Assembly (NCBI GenBank): GCA_963598415.1
Contig: CAVBUH010000041.1
Span: 1-64,000, forward strand
DNA: 64,000 nt
Direction of reading: 5' to 3'
Source of the DNA: Colimorpha_A sp900556615
GTDB lineage: Bacteria > Bacillota > Clostridia > Oscillospirales > CAG-272
Shown: one piece after another, positions 18,067-26,186 of the stretch
How the letters are laid out: every line of letters starts with the position of its first letter
Numbering within the stretch: the stretch's first letter is position 1
Notes under the pieces: generated by a model
What the model saw: only the letters and a program-made list of their open reading frames with translations
Database searches by the model: none
Told to the model about the DNA's origin: nothing
Program-made: the position numbers and the translations under genes

Positions 18067-18095
18067 ATTATACATTCATTCTTTGATAATGTCAA
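18067..18095 (-). promoter_or_regulatory. Consensus promoter of the arg operon
   Basis: On the minus strand TTGACA (18095-18090) and TATAAT (18072-18067) are separated by exactly 17 bases, a full match to the sigma-A consensus. A strong promoter of this kind is normally kept in check by a repressor, which fits the neighbouring ARG box. Confidence 0.9.
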
Positions 18096-18216
18096 GAAAA
18101 TTTTATTGCAATAATAGATAAAAAAACTGAATTTTTATTCACAGCTTTTGATATGAATGGGAAACAATACAAACGTATACAAATATTACGAATACTTTCA
18201 AGATAATATATATAAT

Positions 18217-18259
18217 TCGCGGCGCTGTACCGGGGATATATTTCCGATAAGCGCCGCGA
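18217..18259 (-). terminator. GC-rich hairpin after ktrA, probable terminator
   Basis: TCGCGGCGCT (18217-18226) and AGCGCCGCGA (18250-18259) make a 10-bp stem immediately downstream of the ktrA stop. On the minus strand it is followed by A/T sequence and not a clean T run, so termination may be imperfect. Confidence 0.55.
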
Positions 18260-18267
18260 GTGTCTTG

Positions 18268-18915
18268 TTATTTTGATATGAGTCGTAACACATCGTTTTT
18301 TCTTCCGATGATTATGACATGATCGTCATGTTCGAAAAGGTAATCAGCGGTTGGCATAAGAAGCTCAGAGGAGCTTTTCTTTATCGTAAGAACATTTATG
18401 CCGTATTTGCGTCGTATATTAATAAGTCCTATTGTTTTGCCTATCCATTCCGGTAGAGTGGGAATTTCGAATATGGAAAATTCCGGGGTGAGCTCGATAA
18501 AATCATAAATAAGATTGGCAGAACATCTTACTGCAAGCTTTTCAGCCATATCTCTTTCGGGATAGACGACCTCGTCAGCGCCGTTTCTGAGAAGAAATTT
18601 AGCTTGAATATCGCGGTTTGCTTTGGAAATTACACGTTTAGCGCCCATTTCTTTGAGCTGAGAGGAAATTTCCAGAGACGATTGAAAATTTTCACCGATA
18701 GTGACAAAGCAGATATCGAAAGTATCCACACCGAGAGAACGAAGCACATCGGGATTGGTACAGTCACATATTTGAGCGTTTGTAAAGTGCGGAGCAAGCT
18801 GATTTATGATTTCGGCATTATCGTCAACGATCATAACATTGTTTTTTAGCTCAAGAAGACGTTCGGCAAGCCTTTGCCCGAAGCGTCCCATGCCTATGAC
18901 AAGCATATTTTTCAT
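18268..18915 (-). CDS. ktrA: Ktr-type potassium uptake regulatory subunit (RCK)
   Basis: Cytosolic gating ring of the KtrAB potassium channel-transporter. The N-terminal Rossmann fold begins with VIGMGRFGQRLAERL (glycines 8, 10 and 13) and binds ATP/ADP or NAD(H). The C-terminal RCK_C domain (from about 135) is the site where cyclic-di-AMP binds in Firmicute homologues. The length of 215 residues is typical. ATG 18915 follows AGGAAA. It is separated from ktrB by about 330 bases holding a copy of the dispersed repeat. Confidence 0.93.
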   Translation of the reverse strand: MKNMLVIGMGRFGQRLAERLLELKNNVMIVDDNAEIINQLAPHFTNAQICDCTNPDVLRSLGVDTFDICFVTIGENFQSSLEISSQLKEMGAKRVISKANRDIQAKFLLRNGADEVVYPERDMAEKLAVRCSANLIYDFIELTPEFSIFEIPTLPEWIGKTIGLINIRRKYGINVLTIKKSSSELLMPTADYLFEHDDHVIIIGRKNDVLRLISK

Positions 18916-18976
18916 GATGAATGTTTCCTTTTTTACCTTTATTCTTTAAACTCTTTGATTTTTCAGGGATAGATTT

Positions 18977-19150
18977 TAGGCAATACCGCCGGGTGCACAG
19001 CAAACGCCTGTATTGCGCATAGCTTATATTATTCCGTCATACTTAACCAATTTAGTCGGCAGAGGAGTCGCTCTTGTCTCCTCAATTGGTATTGTCTGAC
19101 GAAAAATCCGGCGGCGCAACTGCACAACAATCATTGTGTGGTATGCCTTT
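18977..19150 (-). repeat. TIR-bounded intergenic repeat, copy A (between ktrB and ktrA)
   Basis: The ends are inverted: TAGGCAATACCGCCGG at the left and TGGTATGCCTTTA at the right. The interior contains the family core: CGTCAGACAATACCAATTGA, then GAGGAGACAAGAGCGACTCC, then a TCTGCCGAC motif, reading on the minus strand. It occupies most of the 327-base gap between ktrB and ktrA; nothing else coding is seen there. Copies B to E share the core with divergence. Confidence 0.8.
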
Positions 19151-19242
19151 ACCTTTGATTTTTTGAAGCCTATTTAAAACTTGTCTGAAATTACAGCAAA
19201 AAACGGTTTTTAACACAGTATTATGTAGTATTTGATTATGTT

Positions 19243-20586
19243 TCAGAGCAGAATATTTTCGGTCGGTCTTGATATCGGTATATTCTCCCGCTTTGCTGCA
19301 AGCGCAATGACGAGGGACATCATTCCTACGCGTCCGAAATACATGAGCATCGAAATGATCAGTTTTGAGACAATCGATAATGATGAGGTTATACCCATAG
19401 TCATTCCTACGTTTGACAGAGCAGACGCTACTTCAAAGGTTATTTGAGTAAAGGAAAACGGTTCGATAGCGCAAAGCGTGACGATACTTACTGAGGATAT
19501 GACGAAATAGATCGTGGCAATTGCCGAAGCCTGACGTACAAGATCGCCGTCGATGCGTCTTTTAAAGATATTTGTAGCGTTAACCTGACGTGCCGATGCT
19601 ATCGTGCCGGCAAGAAGCGCAACGAGTGTTGTTATTTTAATTCCGCCTGCGGTAGAACCCGGAGCGCCTCCGATGATCATAAGCAGGATCATGAGCGCGA
19701 TGCTGCCGTCTGTAAGCGTGGCAATGTCAACTGTATTAAAGCCGGCAGTACGCGGTGTCACAGAGTTAAACATTGCAGAAAGGATTCGTTCCTTCAGCGT
19801 AAGATTTATTGACGGATTGTTCAACTCAAATACAAAGAAGAGAACAGCACCTCCGACAAAAAGAATGCCTGTCATGAAAAGCACAACTTTTGTATGGAGT
19901 GAGAATTTTTTCGGGTGTAAGCGGCAGGCAAATATGTCCTGCCACACGATAAACCCCATGCCTCCAGCGAGTATCAGCAGCATAATTACTGCATTAACGA
20001 TGATGTCTCCGGTATAACCCATAAGAGAGGATTCACCGTACCGTCCCATAAGATCAAAGCCGGCGTTACAGAAAGCTGAAACAGAATGAAATACGGCGTT
20101 CCACAAGCCTACTTTGAATCCGGATCGCGGTATGAAACGAATTGCAAGAATAAGCGCTCCTATAAGCTCAAAAGATAGGGTATAACAGGTAACACTGCGT
20201 ATAAGCTTTGTAACCCCTCCGACAGAATCGTTTCCCGAGGAGAGCATAAAGAGCTTTCTTTCGCTTAGATTCATGTTCCGACCGAGAAATTTTGTAAAGA
20301 GTGCTACAACCGTCATGATTCCGATACCGCCGATCTGCATGAGAAAAAGCAGAACGATCTGACCGAAAGCCGACCAATGGACATATGTACCGACCGGTAT
20401 AAGACCGGTCACGCATGCGGCGGAGGTAGATGTCATAAAGGCATCGGTGAATCCTGTCCATTCTCCGGAACGGGAGGAAAAGGGAAGGCACAGAAGAAAT
20501 GTTCCAACAGCAATAACCGCAAGATATCCGAGAGCAACAACCTGCATTTGCGTTAGCTTTTTTAGTTTTAATGGAAAAGTGTTCAT
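19243..20586 (-). CDS. ktrB: Ktr/Trk-type potassium transporter membrane subunit
   Basis: Ion-conducting subunit of the K+ uptake system, with four M1-P-M2 repeats. The selectivity-filter glycine regions are recognisable: SAACVTGLIPVG, FCNAGFDLMG, RTAGFNTVD and ALSNVGMTMG. The gating-loop region in the third repeat is GSTAGGIKITT. Length of 447 residues and eight or more hydrophobic segments fit KtrB. It begins 14 bases after the prkC stop, so it is probably in one transcript with the kinase and phosphatase. Confidence 0.94.
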   Translation of the reverse strand: MNTFPLKLKKLTQMQVVALGYLAVIAVGTFLLCLPFSSRSGEWTGFTDAFMTSTSAACVTGLIPVGTYVHWSAFGQIVLLFLMQIGGIGIMTVVALFTKFLGRNMNLSERKLFMLSSGNDSVGGVTKLIRSVTCYTLSFELIGALILAIRFIPRSGFKVGLWNAVFHSVSAFCNAGFDLMGRYGESSLMGYTGDIIVNAVIMLLILAGGMGFIVWQDIFACRLHPKKFSLHTKVVLFMTGILFVGGAVLFFVFELNNPSINLTLKERILSAMFNSVTPRTAGFNTVDIATLTDGSIALMILLMIIGGAPGSTAGGIKITTLVALLAGTIASARQVNATNIFKRRIDGDLVRQASAIATIYFVISSVSIVTLCAIEPFSFTQITFEVASALSNVGMTMGITSSLSIVSKLIISMLMYFGRVGMMSLVIALAAKRENIPISRPTENILL

Positions 20587-20600
20587 TTTGTTTCGGCTCT

Positions 20601-22403
20601 TTAGGTGTTGAGATTCGGAGCGGTGGTTTCCGGCGGATCTGTAGTAATGGGATCGGAAGAATCGTCAGTCGAATCCTCCGGAGGTTCTGTTTCATGTGTC
20701 GTTATGGGGAGAGGACCTTTGCTTATGACAAAATTGATTGCGGTTCCTTTTACAGCCAGTGTTCCGGAACTGATGCTTTGGGAAATGATTCTTCCCTCCG
20801 GGATTTCATCCGAATTTGCGTAAGTGACAGTGCCCACCTTGAAATTTCCGTTCATTTTGCTATAAGCTTCAACCGGAGTCAGATTAGTTAATACGGGAAC
20901 TTCAATTTTTTTAACCGTTGTGCCGGTGCTGTAATATATGATCAAGGTCGATCCGTATTCAACCTCGGTTCTTGCGGCAGGCTCCGTTGAAATCACATAA
21001 CCTATATCAACGGTTTCGCTCGCTATGGCGCGAAGCTCACATTTAAATCCGAGCTTTTCGGCGGCGAGTTGTACGCTTCTGTATTCAAGAACCGTATAGT
21101 CGGGAACCTTCAGCTTTTCGGCACCCTTGCTTATTGTCAGAGTGACAGTACAGTATTGCTTGTTTTTTAGAACCTTGCGCTTTTCACCGGCTTCCGGTTC
21201 CTGTTTAATAATGGTGTTTTCCGGTTGACTTGCATCATATACCGTATCAATAACAAGCTTATAGATAGAGGAATCAAACTGTTTTTTTGTCTCTTCTCCA
21301 TAGATATCTCCGACTACTGACGGAATTTCAACAGTCGTCGGAGTGTTTTCATTTGAACTCTTCAGCACGGCGTTCAGAATAGTTATTCCGCTTGCGATAA
21401 GGACAAATCCGAATGCGATTGTAACTCCGAGAATAATCGGAAACATAGAACGGCTTTGCTTACGTTTATTCTTTTTTTTGTTTTTCTTTTTCATGTCGTT
21501 TTCCACAATTGAGACGGAGTTTTCTCCGTTTTCGGAAGAAGCGCCTCTGGTTTTGAAAACATAATTGGGATTTGTTTTGAGGCGTGCAATATATTTCAGC
21601 ATCTGTTCAGCGCTTTGAAAACGTCTGTCGGGGTTCTTTTCCATTGCACCGAGGATAATCTGTTCAAGTCCCCGCGGAATATCCGGTTTTAGTTCGGTTG
21701 GCGCTTTGGGTTTATCGTTTACCTGCATCAAAGCCACCGATACCGGAGTATCAGCATTGAAGGGGAGTGCTCCGCTTGCCATCTCATACATCAAAACACC
21801 GACCGAGTAAAGATCGCTTCGCTGATCGATGCCTTTGCCGCTTGCCTGCTCCGGACTGATATAGTAAACGGTTCCGATTGCTTTGTCGTCTATTGAAACG
21901 GTTTCTGCATTCGGAAGCTTTGCAATTCCGAAATCAGTGACCTTGACCTTTCCGTTTCGCAAAAGGAGGATATTCTGCGGTTTTATATCCCGGTGAATGA
22001 TTCCCTTGGTATGTGCATGCTGAAGCGCGCTGAGAACCTGCTCGGAATAGCTTAAAACCTCATCGGTGGAAAGGGCGCCCTTTTTTTGCATATAGCTTTT
22101 CAGGGTAATTCCTTCGATGCGTTCCATAACAATATATTTGAGATTCCCTTTTACCGAGACGTCAAAAATCTTGACGATATTGGGATGAGATAGCATAGAA
22201 ACCGCTTTTGATTCATTGATGAATCTCCTAACGGATTGTTCGTCACCGGCAATCTCGTCTTTCAGCATTTTAACGGCAACCTTACGGTTCATGACTATAT
22301 CTTGTGCTTCAAAGACCACTGCCATTCCGCCGACACCGAGAACTCTGCTAATATGATATCTTTTGTCGAGAAGCTTTCCTACATACTTATCTATTGTATC
22401 CAT
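20601..22403 (-). CDS. prkC: PASTA-domain Ser/Thr protein kinase (PrkC/PknB family)
   Basis: Membrane kinase that senses muropeptides and controls growth, division and dormancy exit. Residues 1-275 are a eukaryotic-type kinase: GVGGMAVV P-loop, Lys45 in KVAVK, HRD at 137-139 and DFG at 157-159. A basic linker (KKKNKKKNKRK, about 305-315) precedes one membrane helix (about 321-347). Three PASTA repeats follow outside (about 358-428, 429-495 and 497-566), then a Thr/Pro/Asp-rich tail. prpC lies 18 bases upstream on the same strand. Overlap with phosphatase and K+ transporter genes suggests coupled control of turgor and wall growth. Confidence 0.96.
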   Translation of the reverse strand: MDTIDKYVGKLLDKRYHISRVLGVGGMAVVFEAQDIVMNRKVAVKMLKDEIAGDEQSVRRFINESKAVSMLSHPNIVKIFDVSVKGNLKYIVMERIEGITLKSYMQKKGALSTDEVLSYSEQVLSALQHAHTKGIIHRDIKPQNILLLRNGKVKVTDFGIAKLPNAETVSIDDKAIGTVYYISPEQASGKGIDQRSDLYSVGVLMYEMASGALPFNADTPVSVALMQVNDKPKAPTELKPDIPRGLEQIILGAMEKNPDRRFQSAEQMLKYIARLKTNPNYVFKTRGASSENGENSVSIVENDMKKKNKKKNKRKQSRSMFPIILGVTIAFGFVLIASGITILNAVLKSSNENTPTTVEIPSVVGDIYGEETKKQFDSSIYKLVIDTVYDASQPENTIIKQEPEAGEKRKVLKNKQYCTVTLTISKGAEKLKVPDYTVLEYRSVQLAAEKLGFKCELRAIASETVDIGYVISTEPAARTEVEYGSTLIIYYSTGTTVKKIEVPVLTNLTPVEAYSKMNGNFKVGTVTYANSDEIPEGRIISQSISSGTLAVKGTAINFVISKGPLPITTHETEPPEDSTDDSSDPITTDPPETTAPNLNT

Positions 22404-22421
22404 GTCAGAATCAGTTTCCTT

Positions 22422-23159
22422 TTATACTATCTTTCCGAGAATAACGGTAATATTGTCGATTCCGCCGCTTTCATTTGCGCATTCAATCAGCCTTTCTGCG
22501 CAGAGATCCAGCTCTTCCTGCGTATCGGCGTGAATTTCTTCCGCGATCAGGTCATTTCCGACGCAGTTTGTCAGTCCGTCGGAGCATAGCAGAATATAGC
22601 CGCCCGGCGAAAGATCGAGGGTGAAGAGATCGGGATTCGATTCTTCCTCATTTCCTATTGAGCGGATAATTATGTTCCTTATAGAAGCGTTTTCAGCCTC
22701 TTTGACCGTGAGCTGTCCCATGTCAACAAGATACTGCACATAAGAATGATCACGGGTTATTTGACGCATTTGTCCCGAGTCTACGGAATACATTCTGCTG
22801 TCACCGACATTGATGACACAAGCGGTTCCGTTTTTCTCAACTAATGCCGAAACAAGAGTTGTTCCCATTCCGCGGAGCGCATCCTCGGCTTGAGCTTTTT
22901 CATATACAGCGGTGTTGGCGGCGGCGACCGCTTTCCGAAGAAGGGAAGCACGGTTGTGATCCTCCGGAATAAAGTTGTCGCTTACATATTTTGTGTAGAC
23001 GGAACATGCAATTTCGCTCGCCACGTTTCCCCCATTGGCTCCGCCCATGCCATCGCATACCGTGCAGAGATAGCAGTCCTCCGGAAGGGAAATGATACTG
23101 TAACTGTCCTGGTTTGTGGCGCGACGTTTTCCAATGTCGCTTTTTCCGCTGAAAAACAT
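22422..23159 (-). CDS. prpC: PP2C-type Ser/Thr phosphatase
   Basis: Metal-dependent phosphatase that reverses PrkC. The N-terminus SDIGKRRATNQDSY is the family start, metal ligands are in CDGMGGANGG, and further motifs are GMGTTLV, INVGDSRMY, LCSDGLTNCV and GGIDNITVI. At 245 residues it is the standard cytosolic form. ATG 23159 is the only fitting start, but its ribosome-binding site is weak. The gap to prkC is 18 bases. A repeat copy lies between it and rlmN, so it may have its own promoter. Confidence 0.95.
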   Translation of the reverse strand: MFFSGKSDIGKRRATNQDSYSIISLPEDCYLCTVCDGMGGANGGNVASEIACSVYTKYVSDNFIPEDHNRASLLRKAVAAANTAVYEKAQAEDALRGMGTTLVSALVEKNGTACVINVGDSRMYSVDSGQMRQITRDHSYVQYLVDMGQLTVKEAENASIRNIIIRSIGNEEESNPDLFTLDLSPGGYILLCSDGLTNCVGNDLIAEEIHADTQEELDLCAERLIECANESGGIDNITVILGKIV

Positions 23160-23265
23160 TTTTGCCGCAGTGCGGAGCTAAACTTCATTTCAAAAATTTA
23201 CATTGAAACGAGAGTATGAATGTCCGCTTCCTTTCTTAAATTTATTTTGAGTAAATAATAAATAT

Positions 23266-23450
23266 TGGCAAGGCAGCATAGCCGGATTCACGGCTTGCGC
23301 TTTGACGGCATATCTGCTTGTCCCTTTCCCGTCACATTTTAAAAGCTTCGTCGGCAAAGGGGACGCTCCTGTCTCCTCAATTGATATCGTTTTTGATAAA
23401 AATATGACTGGTGCATCTTTGCCTCCGGAACACAGCGGTATTGCCTTAAA
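23266..23450 (-). repeat. TIR-bounded intergenic repeat, copy B (between rlmN and prpC)
   Basis: On the minus strand it begins TTTAAGGCAATACCGCTG and ends with GGCTATGCTGCCTTGCC, an imperfect inverted repeat. The interior has the family core: CAGTCATATTTTTATCA, GATATCAATTGAGGAG, GCCGACGAAG and GTGACGGGAAA. The left end coincides with the rlmN stop codon, so the repeat supplies or abuts the last codon. Confidence 0.8.
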
Positions 23451-24516
23451 TACCCTGTTCTGCTTTAGTATAGAGCGAATCCTGACCGTTATACCGCAGC
23501 TGACCGCAGGAGGCGTTTATGTCAGATCCGAGTCTGCGTCTCACCGTTGCGTTTATCCCAAGCTCTGAAAGACGTTTTTGAAAAGAAAGCACCGCGCCCG
23601 GGTTGCTTCTTTGATAGCTTTTTTCCGAGACGCCGTTTAGAGGAATCAGGTTTACATGAATGGGAGTGCCTTTTCCGAGCCCGCTAACAAGACCTTCGGC
23701 AAGTCTCTCGGCATGGAGGGAAGAATCGTTTACACCGGAGATGAGGGTATATTCAAAGGATATTCTCCGTCCGGTTTTATTGAAGTAATGACGGCAGGCG
23801 GAAAGCAGATCTTCAACACTCCATTTTGCCGTTACCGGCATAAGCTGTTTTCTTTCCTCGGTATTAATGTTGTGTAGAGAGACGGAAAGAGTGATCGGAA
23901 GATTTTCTTCCGACAGCTTCATGATGCCGTCAACCACGCCGCATGTTGAAAGGGAAATGTGTCGGTATCCGATGTTGAGCCCATCCGCGGAGTTCACAAG
24001 ATGAAGAAACTTTATTACATTGTCGTAATTATCAAAGGGTTCTCCGATGCCCATCATGACGATATTGGAAATTCTTTCTCCGGTATCGTTTTGTGCGGCG
24101 ATCACCTGACCGAGTATCTCGGAGGCGGCAAGATTCCTTTCAAGCCCTCGAAGAGTAGAAGCGCAGAAGCGGCATCCCATGCGGCAGCCTGCCTGACTTG
24201 ATACGCAGATGGTGTTTCCGTGGTGATACTTCATCACTACGCTTTCGATCAGCTGACCGTCTCGCAGAGCAAAAAGATATTTCACGGTTCCGTCGAGCTT
24301 TGAAACAAGCTTTTTCTTTATCTCGGGGAGAAAGATAAAACAGCCGTTTTCGATGAGCTTTTCACGCATTTCTTTCGGAATATTTCCCATTTTATCTATG
24401 GAAACTCCCTTGCCTGCCCATTCGTAAAGCTGTTTAGCGCGATACGGAGGATATCCGAGCGACGAGACAATTTCACATATTTCATTGTATGGTGTTTCTA
24501 AAAGATCTATACTCAT
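23446..24516 (-). CDS. rlmN: 23S rRNA (adenine-2503-C2)/tRNA methyltransferase
   Basis: Radical-SAM dual-specificity RNA methylase. The [4Fe-4S] cluster motif is CRMGCRFCAS, followed by GIGEPFDNYDNV for SAM binding. The C-terminal cysteine used as the methyl acceptor's partner is in DINASCGQLR. Length of 356 residues is normal. The stop falls at the edge of a dispersed repeat. It starts 17 bases after the DUF362 gene and is probably cotranscribed with it. In many Firmicutes rlmN is next to prpC-prkC, as here. Confidence 0.95.
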   Translation of the reverse strand: MSIDLLETPYNEICEIVSSLGYPPYRAKQLYEWAGKGVSIDKMGNIPKEMREKLIENGCFIFLPEIKKKLVSKLDGTVKYLFALRDGQLIESVVMKYHHGNTICVSSQAGCRMGCRFCASTLRGLERNLAASEILGQVIAAQNDTGERISNIVMMGIGEPFDNYDNVIKFLHLVNSADGLNIGYRHISLSTCGVVDGIMKLSEENLPITLSVSLHNINTEERKQLMPVTAKWSVEDLLSACRHYFNKTGRRISFEYTLISGVNDSSLHAERLAEGLVSGLGKGTPIHVNLIPLNGVSEKSYQRSNPGAVLSFQKRLSELGINATVRRRLGSDINASCGQLRYNGQDSLYTKAEQGI

Positions 24517-24532
24517 TATTATTGTTCAAAGG

Positions 24533-25618
24533 TTATTTTATTTCTGTCAGTTTATAGGAAACCGAACCTAACCCGACTCTTTCAAGGCATAAGGGCTGCA
24601 TATACGGATCTTTTCCGTGAAGCCGCTCAAAAAGATGCCCGTGGTTTCCCAGCTTCATTCCCTGAGGAACTCCGACTTCTATCAGATTTTCAAATTTTAC
24701 GGCGTCAAGAGAAGCCTGTTCAACCGATACGATATCTTCTCCCGCCATGATTCCTATATCCGGAACTAAAGCAGGTGTTGTAAGTCCCCAGCAATCGCAC
24801 AGGGCGGTTATCGAGGTCAAAACATTGATAAAATAGGTATTGCTGGGTTCAAAAGAATCAAGAACGGTTTTAGTGCAAAGCGCCATACCGTATTGAAAAT
24901 CGCGATAATCGTGAGAATCCAGCGTAATAGCGCCGGTAGGGCATACCTTAACACAGTGGGTACAGTTTGTGCAGTGATGAAAATTTACATTATATTTTCC
25001 GTTTTTATCAAAGCTGTTTGCATAGTGATTGCATGCCTCAACGCATTTGCCGCAGTGAACGCATTTGTCTGCATTCCAAACAAGTCCTCCTTCAAGGCTG
25101 TGTATTTCCCGTCTGGTTCTGTCGGTGACGCAGCCCATGGCGATGTTTTTAGTAGCTCCGCCGTATGCGCAGCACCCGTGTCCTTTGAAATGGGAAAAAT
25201 CTATAAGGAAGTCGGCATCGTGGATGAGTCCCGCTATATCAATATGTTTAAGCTCTCTGAAGTCTACATCCTTGGTATAGTAATATTTTCCGAAGAAACC
25301 GCAGTCGTCAAGGACCGGACAGCCAAGAGCAGCTTCGGTGTATCCGCGCCTTTCCGGATGACGGTGATAGACATAGTGATCGGTGACAAAACATTCGCCT
25401 CCGTATTTATGAATAAAGTCGACAAGCTTGATTATAAAAATAGGAGGAATCGTAGTATACCCTGTTCCACTGCCGACGTGCATTTTTATGGCAACTTTTT
25501 TACCGCATATCTTTTTTGAAAGCCCCGACTTTTCAAGCAGACGCTCAAATTTTGCTGGTAAAGTGAGCTTTTCGTCATATCTGGCATATGCGACTGAAGC
25601 AAAGAGAACTTCTGACAT
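24533..25618 (-). CDS. DUF362 protein with two [4Fe-4S] ferredoxin motifs
   Basis: Function unknown; the DUF362 fold (about residues 1-180) is followed by a bacterial ferredoxin domain with CVHCGKCVEAC and CTNCTHCVKVCP, giving eight cysteines for two clusters. The N-terminal HVGSGTGYTTIPP and DHYVYHRHPERRGYT regions are conserved in the family. ATG 25618 follows AAGGGG. It is the first gene of the transcript that continues into rlmN, with a promoter at 25670-25698. An electron-transfer or metal-cluster role is likely but the substrate is unknown. Confidence 0.9.
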   Translation of the reverse strand: MSEVLFASVAYARYDEKLTLPAKFERLLEKSGLSKKICGKKVAIKMHVGSGTGYTTIPPIFIIKLVDFIHKYGGECFVTDHYVYHRHPERRGYTEAALGCPVLDDCGFFGKYYYTKDVDFRELKHIDIAGLIHDADFLIDFSHFKGHGCCAYGGATKNIAMGCVTDRTRREIHSLEGGLVWNADKCVHCGKCVEACNHYANSFDKNGKYNVNFHHCTNCTHCVKVCPTGAITLDSHDYRDFQYGMALCTKTVLDSFEPSNTYFINVLTSITALCDCWGLTTPALVPDIGIMAGEDIVSVEQASLDAVKFENLIEVGVPQGMKLGNHGHLFERLHGKDPYMQPLCLERVGLGSVSYKLTEIK

Positions 25619-25669
25619 ATAATACCCCTTCTATTCTTCTGAATATCAATAAAAACAATTATTCATAAT

Positions 25670-25698
25670 AGTATATCACATATCGAGCAATTTTGCAA
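25670..25698 (-). promoter_or_regulatory. Promoter of the DUF362-rlmN transcript
   Basis: On the minus strand TTGCAA (25698-25693) and TATACT (25675-25670) are 17 bases apart, with TG one base before the -10 hexamer (extended -10). Confidence 0.7.
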
Positions 25699-25813
25699 AT
25701 GTTTTAAAGAAAATTCACATTTATTTTGAAATCTTATACTTCCTGCAAACATACGAAATATCCCCTGTTTGACGATAAATTTTCACAGAATTGATTTTTG
25801 TTGTAATTTCATG

Positions 25814-25842
25814 TGGACAATAGCGCTTATTTCTGGTATAAT
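25814..25842 (+). promoter_or_regulatory. Strong promoter in front of a short hairpin RNA
   Basis: TGGACA (25814-25819) and TATAAT (25837-25842) are 17 bases apart, with TGG directly before the -10 (extended -10). The expected start is about 25849, which leads straight into a 13-bp stem and T run, not into a gene. Confidence 0.7.
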
Positions 25843-25848
25843 GTTTCA

Positions 25849-25922
25849 TGAAGTGATTGAGTCCTTTCTGTTGAGATTTGTTTGGGGTAACATTATTTTA
25901 ACATGACTCAATCACTTTTTCT
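25849..25922 (+). ncRNA. Candidate small RNA of about 75 nt
   Basis: The 13-base arm AAGTGATTGAGTC (25851-25863) pairs perfectly with GACTCAATCACTT (25905-25917), and TTTTT follows. The loop of 41 bases contains GTTGAGATTTGTTTGGGGTAAC. It starts right behind a strong promoter and ends as an intrinsic terminator, the layout of a stand-alone small RNA. Alternatives are a leader attenuator for the transglutaminase-like gene 270 bases downstream or a remnant of a lost operon. No known RNA family was recognised. The remaining spacer to 26186 holds no gene; it has a small ACGGTAAT/ATTGCCGT hairpin near 26132-26153. Confidence 0.5.
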
Positions 25923-26186
25923 ATTTTTTTGCTCTCACTTCTATTGTAACACTACCATTTAGATATACAGAGTTATTTATTTTATATTGACTTATCTTGG
26001 AGATTGTGTTATACTTATATCTGATTTTGATGGTATTTATTTGAATCACCGTGTTTGGCAGGATTATTTTATGGAAGCGGTTTGATATTCTCACAGAATC
26101 GTTTGTTATCCGTGAAGGTTCGTTTCCTGCATAACGGTAATTTTTCATTGCCGTAATCACAGTATTTCAAGGATGATAGGTCATAA

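Noticed and set aside
23302..23568. 88-codon frame over repeat copy B
   Set aside because: Lies in the dispersed repeat and the antisense of rlmN; not preserved in other repeat copies.
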